Assembly: GCF_900088825.1 (NCBI RefSeq)
Contig: NZ_LT592170.1
Coordinates: 1,302,523-1,366,522 of the forward strand
Length of the DNA: 64,000 nucleotides
Direction of reading: 5' to 3'
Source: Thiomonas delicata
GTDB lineage: Bacteria; Pseudomonadota; Gammaproteobacteria; Burkholderiales; Burkholderiaceae_C
Shown in pieces: positions 16,377-25,785 of this stretch; position 1 is the first letter of the stretch; every line of letters begins with the position of its first letter. The notes under the pieces are model-generated. The model did not search any database, was not told where the DNA came from, and saw only the letters and a list, made by a program, of their open reading frames with translations. Position numbers and translations under genes: made by a program.

Positions 16377-18005
16377 ATGAGCGCAGTGCTAGACCCAGTT
16401 CATGCCCCCGCCCATGGCGGGGACCATGCCCATGATCATCCGCATGGTTGGCGGCGTTGGTTGTTCTCGACCAACCACAAGGACATCGGCACGATGTATC
16501 TGGTGTTCGCCCTGTTCATGCTGTTCGAAGGCGGCATTCTGGCCATGGGCATCCGCGCCGAGCTGTTCAAGCCTGGGATCCAGTTCCTGAACCCGCAGCT
16601 CTTCCTCTCCTTCTCGACGATGCACGGGATCATGATGATTTTCGGTTCCGTGATGCCGGCAATGGTCGGCTTCGCAAACTGGATGATTCCCTTGCAGGTT
16701 GGCGCCCCCGACATGGCCTTCCCGCGGATGAACAACCTCAGTTTCTGGCTGCTCATCCCCGCTGCACTTCTGCTCACCGCGTCTTTCTTCGTCCCCGGCG
16801 GAGCGCCGGACGTGGGCTGGACGCTCTACGCGCCGCTGACCATCCAGCAGGGCATGGGCATGGACCTGGTGATCTTCGCCATCCACCTCATGGGCGCATC
16901 GAGCATCATGGGCTCGATCAACATCATCGTCACCATCCTGAACATGCGCGCGCCGGGCATGACGCTGATGAAGATGCCCCTTTTCTCGTGGACCTGGCTG
17001 ATCACGGCCTATCTGCTGATCGCCATCATGCCGGTGCTGGCCGGGGCGGTGACCATGACGCTGACCGACCGCCATTTCGGCACCAGCTTCTTCAACGCCG
17101 CCGGCGGCGGCGACCCGGTGCTGTACCAGCACCTGTTCTGGTTCTTCGGCCACCCCGAGGTTTACGTGATGATCTTGCCGGCCTTTGGCATTGTCAGTGC
17201 CGTCGTGCCGACCTTTGCCCGCAAGCAGTTGTTCGGCTACAGCTCGATGGTCTACGCCTCGGCGTCGATCGCCATCCTGTCCTTCATCGTGTGGGCGCAC
17301 CACATGTTCACGGCGGGCATGCCGGTCACGGGACAGCTGTTTTTCATGTACGCCACGATGCTGATCGCGGTGCCGACCGGCGTCAAAGTGTTCAACTGGG
17401 TGGCGACGATGTGGCGCGGCTCGATGACCTTCGAGACGCCCATGCTCTTCGCCATCGGCTTCATCTTTGTTTTTACATTCGGCGGTTTTTCCGGCCTTGT
17501 CTTGGCTATGGCGCCGATCGACACTTATGTGCATAACACTTATTACGTGATCGCGCACTTCCACTATGTGTTGGTGGCGGGTTCCCTGTTCGCCATTTTC
17601 ATGGGTTTTTACTATTGGTCTCCGAAATGGACCGGTGTGATGTACAACGAGCGCGCCGGAAAAATCCATTTTTGGGCGTCGATGATCACGTTCAACGTTA
17701 CCTTCTTTCCCCAGCATTTCCTGGGCCTCGCAGGCATGGTGCGGCGGTATGCTGATTATCCCGTGCAATTCACCGACTTCAACATGATTTCGTCGATCGG
17801 TGCCTTCGGGTTCGGTTTGTCGCAGGCTTATTTCCTGTTCGCCGTGGTCATTCCGGTCCTGCGCGGGCAAGGGGAAAAGGCTCCGCAACGTCCGTGGGAC
17901 GGTGCGCACGGCTTGGAGTGGGAGGTGCCCTCTCCCGCGCCTTTCCATACTTTTGAAACGCCGCCAAAGCTCGACGCTACGGCCACCAAGGTTCTTGGGT
18001 ATTGA
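16377..18005 (+). CDS. coxA: cytochrome c oxidase subunit I
   Basis: Subunit I is the 12-helix catalytic core holding heme a and the heme a3-CuB centre, and it pumps protons. The 542-residue protein shows the expected ligands: heme a His in T-M-H-G-I-M-M-I-F, the CuB His and cross-linked Tyr in G-H-P-E-V-Y, the paired H-H-M-F CuB ligands, and the H-F-H-Y heme a3/heme a motif. A His-rich N-terminal tail (about residues 8-23) precedes helix I. ATG 16377 has AAGGAG about 6-12 bases upstream. The last base overlaps the start of the small downstream gene. Confidence 0.98.
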   Translation: MSAVLDPVHAPAHGGDHAHDHPHGWRRWLFSTNHKDIGTMYLVFALFMLFEGGILAMGIRAELFKPGIQFLNPQLFLSFSTMHGIMMIFGSVMPAMVGFANWMIPLQVGAPDMAFPRMNNLSFWLLIPAALLLTASFFVPGGAPDVGWTLYAPLTIQQGMGMDLVIFAIHLMGASSIMGSINIIVTILNMRAPGMTLMKMPLFSWTWLITAYLLIAIMPVLAGAVTMTLTDRHFGTSFFNAAGGGDPVLYQHLFWFFGHPEVYVMILPAFGIVSAVVPTFARKQLFGYSSMVYASASIAILSFIVWAHHMFTAGMPVTGQLFFMYATMLIAVPTGVKVFNWVATMWRGSMTFETPMLFAIGFIFVFTFGGFSGLVLAMAPIDTYVHNTYYVIAHFHYVLVAGSLFAIFMGFYYWSPKWTGVMYNERAGKIHFWASMITFNVTFFPQHFLGLAGMVRRYADYPVQFTDFNMISSIGAFGFGLSQAYFLFAVVIPVLRGQGEKAPQRPWDGAHGLEWEVPSPAPFHTFETPPKLDATATKVLGY

Positions 18006-18133
18006 TGAAACCTGTTCAACCCCGATCGATCCCACCTGAGAGGCGTCGCCAAAATCTTCGTTTGGCCCTGATCCTGGCGAGTGTTGCCGCGACGCTTTTT
18101 TTGGGATTTATTTTTAAGTGGAAACTTCTTTGA
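18005..18133 (+). CDS. cytochrome oxidase small assembly protein (42 residues)
   Basis: A 42-residue frame starts at the ATG that overlaps the coxA TGA stop in ATGA-like fashion (18005). It has a basic N-terminus including E-R-R-R-Q-N, one transmembrane helix (about residues 19-37) and a short C-terminus K-W-K-L-L. Very short single-helix proteins of this kind sit directly after coxA in many Burkholderiales and are annotated as cytochrome oxidase small assembly proteins. Role is by position only. In related operons ctaG (Cox11) usually follows here; it does not in this genome. Confidence 0.7.
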   Translation: MKPVQPRSIPPERRRQNLRLALILASVAATLFLGFIFKWKLL

Positions 18134-18193
18134 TCGGGCGATGTGCCTCGCGCTGTGCGTCATCATCGCTCGAATGAAGAGGTTTGCAGCGCC

Positions 18194-18388
18194 GTGAGAT
18201 CTTTTTTTAGAGCGTTTAAAACAATCGCCTGGGCCTTTCTTGGTATTCGAAAAAACAAGGATCGGGAGAGAGATTTTGAAAGCCTGAACATTGTCCATAT
18301 CGCCGTTGCGGGGCTGATTTCCGCAGCTGTTTTCATCGGCTTGCTTATGGCCATTATCCATTGGATTGTTACGTCCCCGACTCCATAA
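18194..18388 (+). CDS. DUF2970 small membrane protein of the cox operon
   Basis: This 64-residue protein begins R-S-F-F-R-A-F-K-T-I-A-W-A-F-L-G-I-R-K, the conserved DUF2970 N-terminal signature. It ends in one transmembrane helix (about residues 35-58). I choose the GTG at 18194, with AGAGG about 11 bases upstream; an earlier GTG at 18143 would add 17 non-conserved residues. DUF2970 genes occur between the oxidase subunits in Burkholderiales. Function is unknown. Confidence 0.72.
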   Translation: MRSFFRAFKTIAWAFLGIRKNKDRERDFESLNIVHIAVAGLISAAVFIGLLMAIIHWIVTSPTP

Positions 18389-18404
18389 ATACGAGGAAGA
18401 CAAT

Positions 18405-19262
18405 ATGTCAACATCTGCGCAGCACACAGGATATTTCGTACCTGGTCCATCGCCATTCCCAGTTTTGGCGGCGACCGGCCTCGTGATGATGGCCTTTGGT
18501 GCTGGATTCTGGTTCAACGGCGTCCCGCATGCCGAGTGGCTCTTGCTCGCCGGCTTTATCTGGCTGGTGACCACGATGTATAAATGGTTCGGCCGAGCGA
18601 TTTCGGAGAGTGAAGGCGGCATGCACAATCAGGCGGTCGATACGTCTTTCCGCTGGAGCATGAGTTGGTTTATTTTCTCCGAAGTGATGTTTTTCGCCTC
18701 ATTTTTTGGCGCGCTCTATTACGCCCGGGTATACGGTTTGCCGGATCTGGCGGCCTTGCACAGCAAAATACTGTGGCCCACGTTTCAAGGAACTTGGCCT
18801 AGTGTCGGCCCCGGGGGGTTGATTCCAGCTGTTCAGGTCATGAGCCCATGGCCGATTCCGACCATCAATACGGCATTGCTGCTCAGTTCAGGCCTGACGC
18901 TGACGATTTCCCACCATGCCTTGCGCGCCAATCACCGTTCCAAGGCCATCTTCTGGCTTGCTCTGACGCTGGTCCTGGGCGTGTGCTTCTTGTTTCTGCA
19001 GGCTTTTGAATATCATCATGCCTATACGGAACTGGGTCTGAAGCTGACCTCTGGAATCTATGGCTCCACCTTCTTCATGCTCACGGGATTCCATGGTTTC
19101 CACGTATTGCTTGGCGCCACGATGCTGTCCGTCGTTTTGTTCCGCCTGATCCGCGGTGACTTCACGGCGGACCATCACTTCGCGTTCGAGGGGGCTGCTT
19201 GGTACTGGCACTTTGTCGACGTCGTCTGGCTGTTGCTATACGTCCTTGTCTATTGGCTCTAA
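18405..19262 (+). CDS. coxC: cytochrome c oxidase subunit III
   Basis: CoxC is a seven-helix accessory subunit that stabilises the oxidase and supports proton uptake. The 285-residue protein has the family landmarks: W-S-M-S-W-F-I-F-S-E-V-M-F-F near residue 85, a T-G-F-H-G-F-H-V-L-L-G motif near residue 230, and a final W-Y-W-H-F-V-D-V-V-W-L segment with the conserved Glu/His region. An AGGAAGA ribosome-binding site precedes ATG 18405. A strong hairpin terminator follows the stop. Confidence 0.97.
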   Translation: MSTSAQHTGYFVPGPSPFPVLAATGLVMMAFGAGFWFNGVPHAEWLLLAGFIWLVTTMYKWFGRAISESEGGMHNQAVDTSFRWSMSWFIFSEVMFFASFFGALYYARVYGLPDLAALHSKILWPTFQGTWPSVGPGGLIPAVQVMSPWPIPTINTALLLSSGLTLTISHHALRANHRSKAIFWLALTLVLGVCFLFLQAFEYHHAYTELGLKLTSGIYGSTFFMLTGFHGFHVLLGATMLSVVLFRLIRGDFTADHHFAFEGAAWYWHFVDVVWLLLYVLVYWL

Positions 19263-19283
19263 ATTCTCCAGGTTTCGAGCAAG

Positions 19284-19311
19284 AAAAAACGCCGCAAGAG
19301 CGGCGTTTTTT
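19284..19311. terminator. bidirectional intrinsic terminator between coxC and the DUF2909 gene
   Basis: A 12-bp perfect stem, AAAAAACGCCGC and GCGGCGTTTTTT, closes the 4-base loop AAGA. It has a T-tract on the plus strand and, by symmetry, on the minus strand. It lies 21 bases after the coxC stop and 48 bases after the convergent DUF2909 gene, so it can end both transcripts. Confidence 0.9.
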
Positions 19312-19359
19312 CTTCAGGATTTCCTGGTTCGTGGCGCACGGTCGATCGTCGAGGCGGAC

Positions 19360-19575
19360 TCAGCGACTCGAGAGTGGAATCCCCGTCGGGTGGATCCAGC
19401 CCAGCTTGTAACTCACCAATATAAACAGGAACAGGAGAATCGAGAAACCGATTCTGAATGTAAGCGCGTTGACGGCCCTGTTGGATTTTCCCTTGTCTTT
19501 CATCACGAAATACAGGCCGGAAAATAAGCTGGCGAGAATGAGAATGAACGCGATGACCACAATGATGTCCAACAC
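19360..19575 (-). CDS. DUF2909 twin-transmembrane protein
   Basis: This 71-residue protein has two hydrophobic helices (about residues 3-24 and 42-62) joined by a charged loop M-K-D-K-G-K-S-N-R. The DUF2909 family, often called twin transmembrane protein, is found in this position between coxC and SURF1. It is encoded on the opposite strand to the cox genes, converging with coxC across a shared terminator, and its start is 23 bases from the divergent SURF1 start. Function is unknown. Confidence 0.75.
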   Translation of the reverse strand: MLDIIVVIAFILILASLFSGLYFVMKDKGKSNRAVNALTFRIGFSILLFLFILVSYKLGWIHPTGIPLSSR

Positions 19576-19598
19576 TGACTCCTAGATTCAGAAACCCG

Positions 19599-20387
19599 AT
19601 GCAGGCTTCAATTGTCCCACCACCAGAGCCGAAGGATTTGCCGCCCTTGTTGAATGTGCGGGAAATTTTGACCCTGGTTGTGGCGCTCGCGTTGATCGTC
19701 GCTACGGCGCTGCTGGGGCGCTGGCAGCTTGGTCGTGCCGAGTACAAGAAGGCTCTGACCGCGCGGATTGCCGAACGCATGGAGGCGAAGCCGCTTGAGC
19801 AGGGGCCCCTGGCATTGAATTTCGAGCCCAATGTCTGGCGTCATGTCGTGGCAAAGGGCGAATATGCGTCATCATGGACCATCTACCTGCAAAATCGTCA
19901 GTACAACAATCAGCCCGGCTTCTGGGTGTTGACACCTTTGAGGCTCGGCGACAGTCAGGTGTATGTCATGGTGATGCGTGGCTGGGTGCCGCGAAATTTT
20001 GATGCGATCGACTTACTGCCTAAGATTGCGACCCCCAAAGGGACGGTTGAGGTCGATGGCCGTCTCGCCCCAGCGCCCTCGCAGTTGTTTTCTTTCGCGA
20101 AAGATCCGCCCGGTGCCGTGATTCGACAGAACGTGCAAATCGGGCAATTTGCGAAATATCACCACATTCAGATGCTCCCTTACGTCATTCAGGAGTTGGG
20201 CGCTAACGCAAAAGATGGTCTTGTGCGAAGCTGGCCTCAGCCCGACGTGGGCATGGATACCAATTATGGCTATGCCTTCCAGTGGTTTTCCATGACAGCC
20301 TTGGGGCTTGGTTTGACCATCTACTTCCTGAGCAAGCGTATTCGTCAGCGTCTCAGGCAATCATCCCGTAAGGAGTCTCTGTCGTGA
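19599..20387 (+). CDS. SURF1 family cytochrome oxidase biogenesis protein
   Basis: SURF1 (Shy1) helps insert heme a into subunit I. The 262-residue protein has the expected two transmembrane helices at the two ends (about residues 26-44 and 229-247) with a periplasmic domain between. Conserved family segments are L-G-R-W-Q-L-G-R-A in the first helix, N-R-Q-Y-N-N-Q-P-G-F-W-V-L-T-P-L, and R-G-W-V-P-R-N. The stop overlaps the next start in GTGA. It begins the second cox transcription unit, divergent from the DUF2909 gene. Confidence 0.93.
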   Translation: MQASIVPPPEPKDLPPLLNVREILTLVVALALIVATALLGRWQLGRAEYKKALTARIAERMEAKPLEQGPLALNFEPNVWRHVVAKGEYASSWTIYLQNRQYNNQPGFWVLTPLRLGDSQVYVMVMRGWVPRNFDAIDLLPKIATPKGTVEVDGRLAPAPSQLFSFAKDPPGAVIRQNVQIGQFAKYHHIQMLPYVIQELGANAKDGLVRSWPQPDVGMDTNYGYAFQWFSMTALGLGLTIYFLSKRIRQRLRQSSRKESLS

Positions 20388-21031
20388 CGCAAGATGTGGC
20401 TCGCGCCGTCCAGCCCGGCACGGAGGTGCCGCCCCGTAAGCGAAGCATGTGGTCGTTCTGGATGGTTGTGCTGGTCTCGGCGGCCCCGATTGTCGCCAGT
20501 TTTTTCGTGTATTACGTGATCCAGCCGCAAGGCAAACCTGCTTATGGGGAACTGGTGCAGCCGCAGCGGCCGGTCCCGCAGTTGCAGCTGACGACGCTCG
20601 CTGGCAAGCCGGTCGACTTACGCAAATACAACGGCTACTGGCTGATGATCGTGGCCGGCCCCGCCTCTTGCGATGCACGCTGCCAGAACCTGTTGTTCGA
20701 CATTCGGCAATTTTTCATCGCCGCCGGTGACGATCGGTACCGCGTTGCGCGCGTGTGGCTGGTGACGGATCAGGGCCCCGTGAATCGTGGCGTGTTGGAA
20801 CCTGCGGCAGGCACCGTGATTTTGCGAGCGCGGCCGGAACAATTGAAGAAGTGGCTTCCGCTGGCGGCTGGAGAACATCTGGAGGGGCCGATCTGGCTGG
20901 TCGATCCTCTTGGAAACTTGATGATGCGGTTTCCATCCAATCCCGATCCCCTGAAAACGCTTTCCGTGTTCAAAAAGCTGCTCTACAACACCGCAGCATG
21001 GAAACCCAAGCACCTGGAGCCATTGCCATGA
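20384..21031 (+). CDS. SCO-like thioredoxin-fold membrane protein
   Basis: This 215-residue protein has one N-terminal transmembrane helix (about residues 22-45) and a periplasmic domain. The domain keeps the C-x-x-x-C pair of SCO copper chaperones (C-D-A-R-C near residue 100) after a hydrophobic strand L-M-I-V-A-G. The Pro after the second Cys in SCO1 is replaced by Gln. The C-terminal segment G-P-I-W-L-V-D-P-L-G-N resembles SCO strand beta but lacks the copper-binding His that normally precedes it. It may be a thiol-disulphide or degenerate copper protein of oxidase assembly. GTG 20384 overlaps the SURF1 stop; its own stop overlaps ctaA as ATGA. Confidence 0.75.
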   Translation: MTQDVARAVQPGTEVPPRKRSMWSFWMVVLVSAAPIVASFFVYYVIQPQGKPAYGELVQPQRPVPQLQLTTLAGKPVDLRKYNGYWLMIVAGPASCDARCQNLLFDIRQFFIAAGDDRYRVARVWLVTDQGPVNRGVLEPAAGTVILRARPEQLKKWLPLAAGEHLEGPIWLVDPLGNLMMRFPSNPDPLKTLSVFKKLLYNTAAWKPKHLEPLP

Positions 21032-22194
21032 CCAATCTGTCGACAGCCGTGCCAACGGTCTGGTCTTTCTCGCTGCATTGGCTGCAGGCCGGGATGTGGG
21101 TGGCGGGGTTGGTTCTCATCCTCTGGGCTGGTTTCCGCATGCGCTGGCCCAAGCTCGTCGCCCTGCTGGTTTTTCTCACCATGGATCTGGTCATGTTTGG
21201 TGCGTTCGTGCGCCTGACGGACTCGGGGCTGGGTTGCCCGGACTGGCCAGGCTGCTATGCCCACTTCACGCCTGCGCAGGCGCATCATCAAATCAGCGAG
21301 GCTGTTGCCGAGCAGGGCGGCACGCAGGGCAATGTCAGCCCATTCAAGGCCTGGGTCGAGATGATTCACCGCTATATCGCCACCATTATCGGGGCGCTGA
21401 TCGTGGCCATGGCGGTACGCGCGGCCTGGGCGCGCAAGCATGGCAGGAACATCGCTCTTGGGCTGCCCTTTCTGTTGCTTGGATGGGTCATCTTGCAGGG
21501 CTTGTTCGGCGCGTGGACGGTGACGCTCTTGCTCAAGCCCTTGATCGTGACCCTGCATTTGATGGGGGGCATTATTTTGCTGATGCTGGCTGCGTGGTTC
21601 TGGATGCGCAACCGTTCCGATCTTCCCAAGGTTCCAACCAGTACGCTGGTCCAGGCCTTGACCTGGGCGGCCTTGCTGGCGACGGGGTGGCAGATCTTCC
21701 TCGGGGGGTGGGTCAGCACAAACTACGCTGCGCTGGCCTGCACCGGATTTCCGACCTGTAACGGCAGTTTTCATCCGGCCGCCAATTGGGCCCAAGGTTT
21801 CACCTTCTGGCGTAATCTCGGCGAGAATCCAGATGGCTCCGCGATTTCCCTGCAGGCCCTGGTGGCCATTCAATGGGGACACCGCCTGTTTGCGGTCGTG
21901 ACGTCGGTCATCGTGCTGGCTGCGATGTGGGGGCTCAGCCGCTACCAGCCGCTGCGCAGGCTGGCGGGCTGGCTCACGGCGCTGCTGGTCGTGCAAATCG
22001 CTTTGGGCGCCAGCGTCGTCCTGTTCGCGCATCCGCTGGAACTTGCTGTCGCTCATAATGGCGTGGCTGCGCTGATGATGTTGCTGCTGACCATTGCGGT
22101 CTACCGCGTCAGTGGCGCCCAGTCGCGCCAGGCATCGCTTGACGATGCTTCGCTTGCTTTTGTCAATATCGAACGGGCTTCCGCCAAGTCATGA
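21028..22194 (+). CDS. ctaA: heme A synthase (COX15/CtaA)
   Basis: CtaA oxidises the C8 methyl group of heme O to give heme A. The 388-residue, eight-helix membrane protein has paired heme-ligand histidines in M-I-H-R-Y-I-A and L-H-L-M-G-G. More lie in the second half, in W-G-H-R-L-F-A and A-H-N-G-V-A-A. The loop [12 protein letters not shown] after helix I, with its Cys pair, is characteristic of the family, and a second Cys pair occurs in A-C-T-G-F-P-T-C. Both stop-start junctions (with the SCO-like gene and with ctaB) are ATGA overlaps. Confidence 0.96.
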   Translation: MTNLSTAVPTVWSFSLHWLQAGMWVAGLVLILWAGFRMRWPKLVALLVFLTMDLVMFGAFVRLTDSGLGCPDWPGCYAHFTPAQAHHQISEAVAEQGGTQGNVSPFKAWVEMIHRYIATIIGALIVAMAVRAAWARKHGRNIALGLPFLLLGWVILQGLFGAWTVTLLLKPLIVTLHLMGGIILLMLAAWFWMRNRSDLPKVPTSTLVQALTWAALLATGWQIFLGGWVSTNYAALACTGFPTCNGSFHPAANWAQGFTFWRNLGENPDGSAISLQALVAIQWGHRLFAVVTSVIVLAAMWGLSRYQPLRRLAGWLTALLVVQIALGASVVLFAHPLELAVAHNGVAALMMLLLTIAVYRVSGAQSRQASLDDASLAFVNIERASAKS

Positions 22195-23090
22195 AGACCA
22201 CCAGCCTTGCTCGCCCTCCGGGGCCGTTGCGCGTGATTGAACAGCTTTATGCGCTGACCAAACCTCGCGTCGTCCAGCTCATCGTGTTTTGTGCCGTGAT
22301 CGGGATGTTCCTGGCAACACCTGGACTGCCCGACTGGAAGCCGCTGGTTTTCGGTACGGTGGGAATTTGGCTCGTCTCGAGCGCCGCCGCCGCCTTCAAC
22401 TGCCTGGTGGAGCAAAAGATCGATGCCGTGATGCGCCGGACTTCTTGGCGTCCGTCGGCAACGGGGGAATTGGGTACGGTGTCCATCATCTTGTTCTCTG
22501 GCGTATTGTGCGCCGCAGGCATGTTGATTCTGTATACGCAGGTCAACGCCTTGACCATGTGGCTGACACTGGGTACCTTCATTGGCTATGCCGTCATCTA
22601 CACCGTCTTGCTTAAACCCGCGACCCCACAAAACATCGTCATCGGCGGGGCATCGGGGGCTATGCCGCCGGTCCTGGGTTGGGCCGCGATGACCAATAGC
22701 GTCTCCGCCCAGGCGCTGCTCCTGTTTCTCATCATTTTCTTGTGGACGCCGCCGCATTTCTGGGCTTTGGCGCTCTACCGCACGGAGGACTATAAGAAGT
22801 CCGGCCTTCCCATGCTTCCCGTGACGCACGGATCTGACTACACGCGGCTGCAGATTCTCCTCTACACGCTGGTGCTGTCGGCTGTGAGCCTCATGCCGTA
22901 TGCCATGCACATGAGTGGTGTTCTCTACGCCATTGCGGCCGTGATTCTCGACGCCATTTTCGTCGCTTACGCTTGGGAATTGAAACGCCGCTATAGCGAC
23001 GCCCTTGCACGCAAGGCCTTTCGCTATTCCATCGTTTACCTGTCTTTGTTGTTCGCGGCCATGCTGGTCGACCATTACTTGCGTTTTTGA
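22191..23090 (+). CDS. ctaB: protoheme IX farnesyltransferase (heme O synthase)
   Basis: CtaB attaches a farnesyl group to heme B to form heme O, the substrate of the CtaA encoded just before it. The 299-residue UbiA-superfamily protein has the two Asp-rich prenyl-diphosphate motifs: [15 protein letters not shown] near residue 66, and [14 protein letters not shown] near residue 194. Several hydrophobic helices follow. It closes the operon and is followed by a strong terminator; the SCO1 gene that often comes next in relatives is missing. Confidence 0.96.
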   Translation: MKTTSLARPPGPLRVIEQLYALTKPRVVQLIVFCAVIGMFLATPGLPDWKPLVFGTVGIWLVSSAAAAFNCLVEQKIDAVMRRTSWRPSATGELGTVSIILFSGVLCAAGMLILYTQVNALTMWLTLGTFIGYAVIYTVLLKPATPQNIVIGGASGAMPPVLGWAAMTNSVSAQALLLFLIIFLWTPPHFWALALYRTEDYKKSGLPMLPVTHGSDYTRLQILLYTLVLSAVSLMPYAMHMSGVLYAIAAVILDAIFVAYAWELKRRYSDALARKAFRYSIVYLSLLFAAMLVDHYLRF

Positions 23091-23122
23091 GGATGACGCG
23101 CTCCGGCCGTCCAGGCTCCAAG

Positions 23123-23147
23123 GCCGCCGGGTTCCGGCGGCTTTTTT
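23123..23147 (+). terminator. intrinsic terminator after ctaB
   Basis: A perfect 8-bp GC-rich stem, GCCGCCGG with CCGGCGGC, around a GTT loop is followed by six T. It lies 32 bases after the ctaB stop and ends the SURF1-ctaB unit before gluQ. Confidence 0.92.
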
Positions 23148-23189
23148 CATGGCGGCCATTGTGTGTCGCGTAGGCACGCGAAAGCATGC

Positions 23190-24089
23190 ATGATGTACGT
23201 TGGCCGTTTTGCCCCATCACCGACGGGTCCGCTGCATGCCGGCTCGCTCGTCACGGCGCTGGCGTCATGGCTCGATGCCAGGGTCCACGGAGGGCGCTGG
23301 CTGGTGCGTATCGAAGATATCGACACGCCACGTTGCCAGGCTGGGGCCGATGCGGAAATTCTGCGGCAACTCGCTGGATGTGGACTGTTGCCCGACGCTC
23401 CAGTTTGGCGGCAGTCGGAGCGGGACGCGGCGTATCAGGCGGCGCTGGATCAGTTGTTGGATCGCGAACTTGCGTACGGTTGCGCATGCTCGCGCAGCGA
23501 TGTCGGCCGCGCCTTGCGTGAGAGCGGCCGCGATCTTCGCCAGGCCGGCGAACGTGTTTATCCCGGCACATGCCGGACGGGGCTGGGCGGGAGGAAAGCG
23601 CGAGCCTGGCGTTTGCGTTTGCCGCAGGGAAATCTGGCGCTGGTGAACTGGACTGACATCCGCCTGGGCGCACAGCAAGAGCAAGTCGACCAGGTTGTCG
23701 GCGACTTCGTGCTCAAGCGCGCCGATGGCTTATGGGCCTATCAATTGGCCGTGGTGGTCGACGACGCAGCGCAAGGCATCAGCCATGTGGTGCGAGGCGA
23801 GGATCTGGTGGCTTCGACGGCGCGGCAAATCCAGCTGCAGCGAGCCTTGGGCCTGCCCACGCCACAATACCTGCACGTGCCCTTGTTGCGCGACGCCCAG
23901 GGGCGCAAGCTGTCCAAGCAGGATGGCTCGGAGCCTTTTATTCCAGGCCTGCACGCCATCATGCGGGCGGCAAGATTCCTCGGGCTGGAGCCGGTCGGAG
24001 CAACCCTCGCAGAGGTGTTGACCTCGTCACTGGCGGGGTGGGCTGACCAGCGCGCCAGATGGGAGGCCACGAGGTCGGCGCAAAACTAG
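23190..24089 (+). CDS. gluQ: glutamyl-Q tRNA(Asp) synthetase
   Basis: GluQ-RS glutamylates the queuosine base at position 34 of tRNA-Asp. It resembles the catalytic half of glutamyl-tRNA synthetase without the anticodon-binding domain. The 299-residue length fits. Visible motifs are the HIGH-equivalent [11 protein letters not shown] near residue 10 and K-L-S-K-Q-D near residue 240. A zinc-site set C-A-C, Y and C-R lies between residues 98 and 130. Start is ATG 23190 or the adjacent ATG 23193; the frame runs back to 23163. It converges with the helicase gene, with only 4 bases between the stops. Confidence 0.94.
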   Translation: MMYVGRFAPSPTGPLHAGSLVTALASWLDARVHGGRWLVRIEDIDTPRCQAGADAEILRQLAGCGLLPDAPVWRQSERDAAYQAALDQLLDRELAYGCACSRSDVGRALRESGRDLRQAGERVYPGTCRTGLGGRKARAWRLRLPQGNLALVNWTDIRLGAQQEQVDQVVGDFVLKRADGLWAYQLAVVVDDAAQGISHVVRGEDLVASTARQIQLQRALGLPTPQYLHVPLLRDAQGRKLSKQDGSEPFIPGLHAIMRAARFLGLEPVGATLAEVLTSSLAGWADQRARWEATRSAQN

Positions 24090-24093
24090 GCTT

Positions 24094-25527
24094 TCAAGCC
24101 TTGGCCGCGGGTTTGCCGCCCAGCAGTGCCGCGACTTTGCGGCGCGGGCGGATGTTCGGGGATAGCACGCTTCGCGCCGGGGTGCTCGATGCGTCTTCCC
24201 ATGCCGGGCTGGCGTTCGGGTCCGCTTCATAGGGTTTGTCAAACCAGGTGTCGCGCGCCGCGTTGCGCTGCGTGCCGGAGGAGCGTGCTGGGCTGGCACC
24301 CGCCATCTCGGGTTCCCTTCTCGGCGGGGAGCGTCGTGCCGCCCGCGGCTCGACGCTCAAGCTGCGCACTTCGATCGTGCGCTTGATCAGCTTCTCGATG
24401 TCGCCAAGCGAGCGGCTCTCGCGTTCCGTGGCCAGCGTGATGGCCAGGCCCGAAGCGCCTGCGCGCCCGGTTCGGCCTATCCGATGCACGTAATCTTCGG
24501 CGCTGAACGGCACGTCGTAATTGATCACGCCCGGCAACTCGGCAATATCCAGACCTCGCGCCGCCACATCAGTGGCCACCAGCACCTCGACTTCATTGCG
24601 CTTGAAGGCGTCCAGCGTGGCCAAGCGCTCAGCCTGCGATTTGTCGCCATGCATGGCCTGCGCCTTCAGACCGTCGCGTTCCAGAATGCGCGCCAGGCGG
24701 CTCGCGCCCAGGCGGCTGTTGACGAACACGATGGTCTGCTTGAGATCGTGTTCGCGCAACAACTGCAAAAGAGCCGTGTGCTTGCTGTCCTCGCTGACCT
24801 TGTAGACGAGCTGTTCCACATTGGTTGCGGTCGCGTTGGGCCGTGCCACTTCCACCAGGACGGGGTCCTGCAAATAGCTTTGCGCCAGGCGTTTGATCTC
24901 GGGCGAGAAGGTCGCGGAGAACAGCAAGGTGGTTCGGCTCTTCGGCAGGAAGGCCAGAATGCGCTGCAGGTCGGGCAGGAAACCGATATCCAGCATGCGA
25001 TCGGCCTCATCCAGCACCACGAACTGGACCTGTGCCAGGCTTACCGTCTTGGCTTCCAGGTGATCGAGCAGGCGGCCCGGCGTGGCGACCAGCATTTCGA
25101 CGCCCAGGCGCAACGCGGCGGTCTGCGGCGCCATGTCCATGCCCCCGAACACGCAGGCACAGCGCAGGGGCGTGTGTTTCGCGTAAGCCCGGATGTTGCT
25201 GTACACCTGATCCGCGAGTTCGCGAGTCGGCGCAAGGACGAGAGCGCGTACGGGGTGCCGTGCCGGCGACACACTGGTACTGGACAGCGGCAGCAGCTTT
25301 TGCAGAATCGGGAGGGAAAAGGCGGCCGTCTTGCCCGTGCCCGTCTGTGCGGCGCCCATGACGTCGCGTCCGGAAAGCACGATGGGAATCGCTCGCTGCT
25401 GGATGGGCGTAAGCGTTGTATAGCCCATCTCGGCCACAGCCCGCAACAGCCTCGCGTCCAGGCCGAGTTCGTCATAGCGTTGCGCAGACTGAATTTCGGT
25501 GTCGGGGGCTGAGGATGGAATATTCAT
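24094..25527 (-). CDS. DEAD-box ATP-dependent RNA helicase (RhlE-like)
   Basis: This 477-residue helicase has all the DEAD-box landmarks: a Q-motif region with L-T-P-I-Q-Q, A-Q-T-G-T-G-K-T (motif I, near residue 60), P-T-R-E-L, D-E-A-D, S-A-T, and H-R-I-G-R-T-G-R-A-G (motif VI). A basic, low-complexity tail follows (from about residue 370), with R-R-S-P-P-R-R-E, typical of the RhlE/DbpA-like proteins that act in ribosome assembly or RNA decay. ATG 25527 is preferred; a TTG one codon upstream is possible. The tRNA gene lies 78 bases upstream on the same strand. Confidence 0.93.
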   Translation of the reverse strand: MNIPSSAPDTEIQSAQRYDELGLDARLLRAVAEMGYTTLTPIQQRAIPIVLSGRDVMGAAQTGTGKTAAFSLPILQKLLPLSSTSVSPARHPVRALVLAPTRELADQVYSNIRAYAKHTPLRCACVFGGMDMAPQTAALRLGVEMLVATPGRLLDHLEAKTVSLAQVQFVVLDEADRMLDIGFLPDLQRILAFLPKSRTTLLFSATFSPEIKRLAQSYLQDPVLVEVARPNATATNVEQLVYKVSEDSKHTALLQLLREHDLKQTIVFVNSRLGASRLARILERDGLKAQAMHGDKSQAERLATLDAFKRNEVEVLVATDVAARGLDIAELPGVINYDVPFSAEDYVHRIGRTGRAGASGLAITLATERESRSLGDIEKLIKRTIEVRSLSVEPRAARRSPPRREPEMAGASPARSSGTQRNAARDTWFDKPYEADPNASPAWEDASSTPARSVLSPNIRPRRKVAALLGGKPAAKA

Positions 25528-25605
25528 CAATGAGTGGTGGCTTGAAAGGGCAAACCTTAATTATGCGCCTCTAGGCCAACAGCTCTAGGAGAATGCGGAA
25601 AATCG

Positions 25606-25682
25606 TGGTAGGCCGTGTTGGACTTGAACCAACGACCAAAGGATTATGAGTCCTCTGCTCTAACCAACTGAGCTAACGGCCC
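25606..25682 (-). tRNA. tRNA with CAU anticodon, probably tRNA-Ile2 (lysidine type)
   Basis: A complete 77-base cloverleaf reads on the minus strand, including an encoded 3' CCA. The acceptor stem is GGGCCGT with ACGGCCT (a terminal G-U pair), and the T-arm loop is TTCAAGT. The anticodon loop CTCATAA gives CAU at 25646-25648. The variable region TTGGTCG and the T-arm resemble E. coli tRNA-Ile2 (ileX), which decodes AUA after TilS makes lysidine, more than elongator tRNA-Met. A simple anticodon rule would call it Met. Confidence 0.9.
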
Positions 25683-25785
25683 GTGTGCGACAAGGCGGCG
25701 ATTCTACGGGCCATGGCACATGCCGCCGCTCGAGGCGAAGGCCTGATGATTGTGAAAGCATTCGAGGTTTGTCATAATTGGACAC

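Noticed and set aside
24089-24115. Short inverted repeat AGGCTT-TC-AAGCCT between gluQ and the helicase gene, considered as a terminator
   Set aside because: The loop is two bases, there is no T-run, and it lies mostly inside the last codons of the helicase gene.
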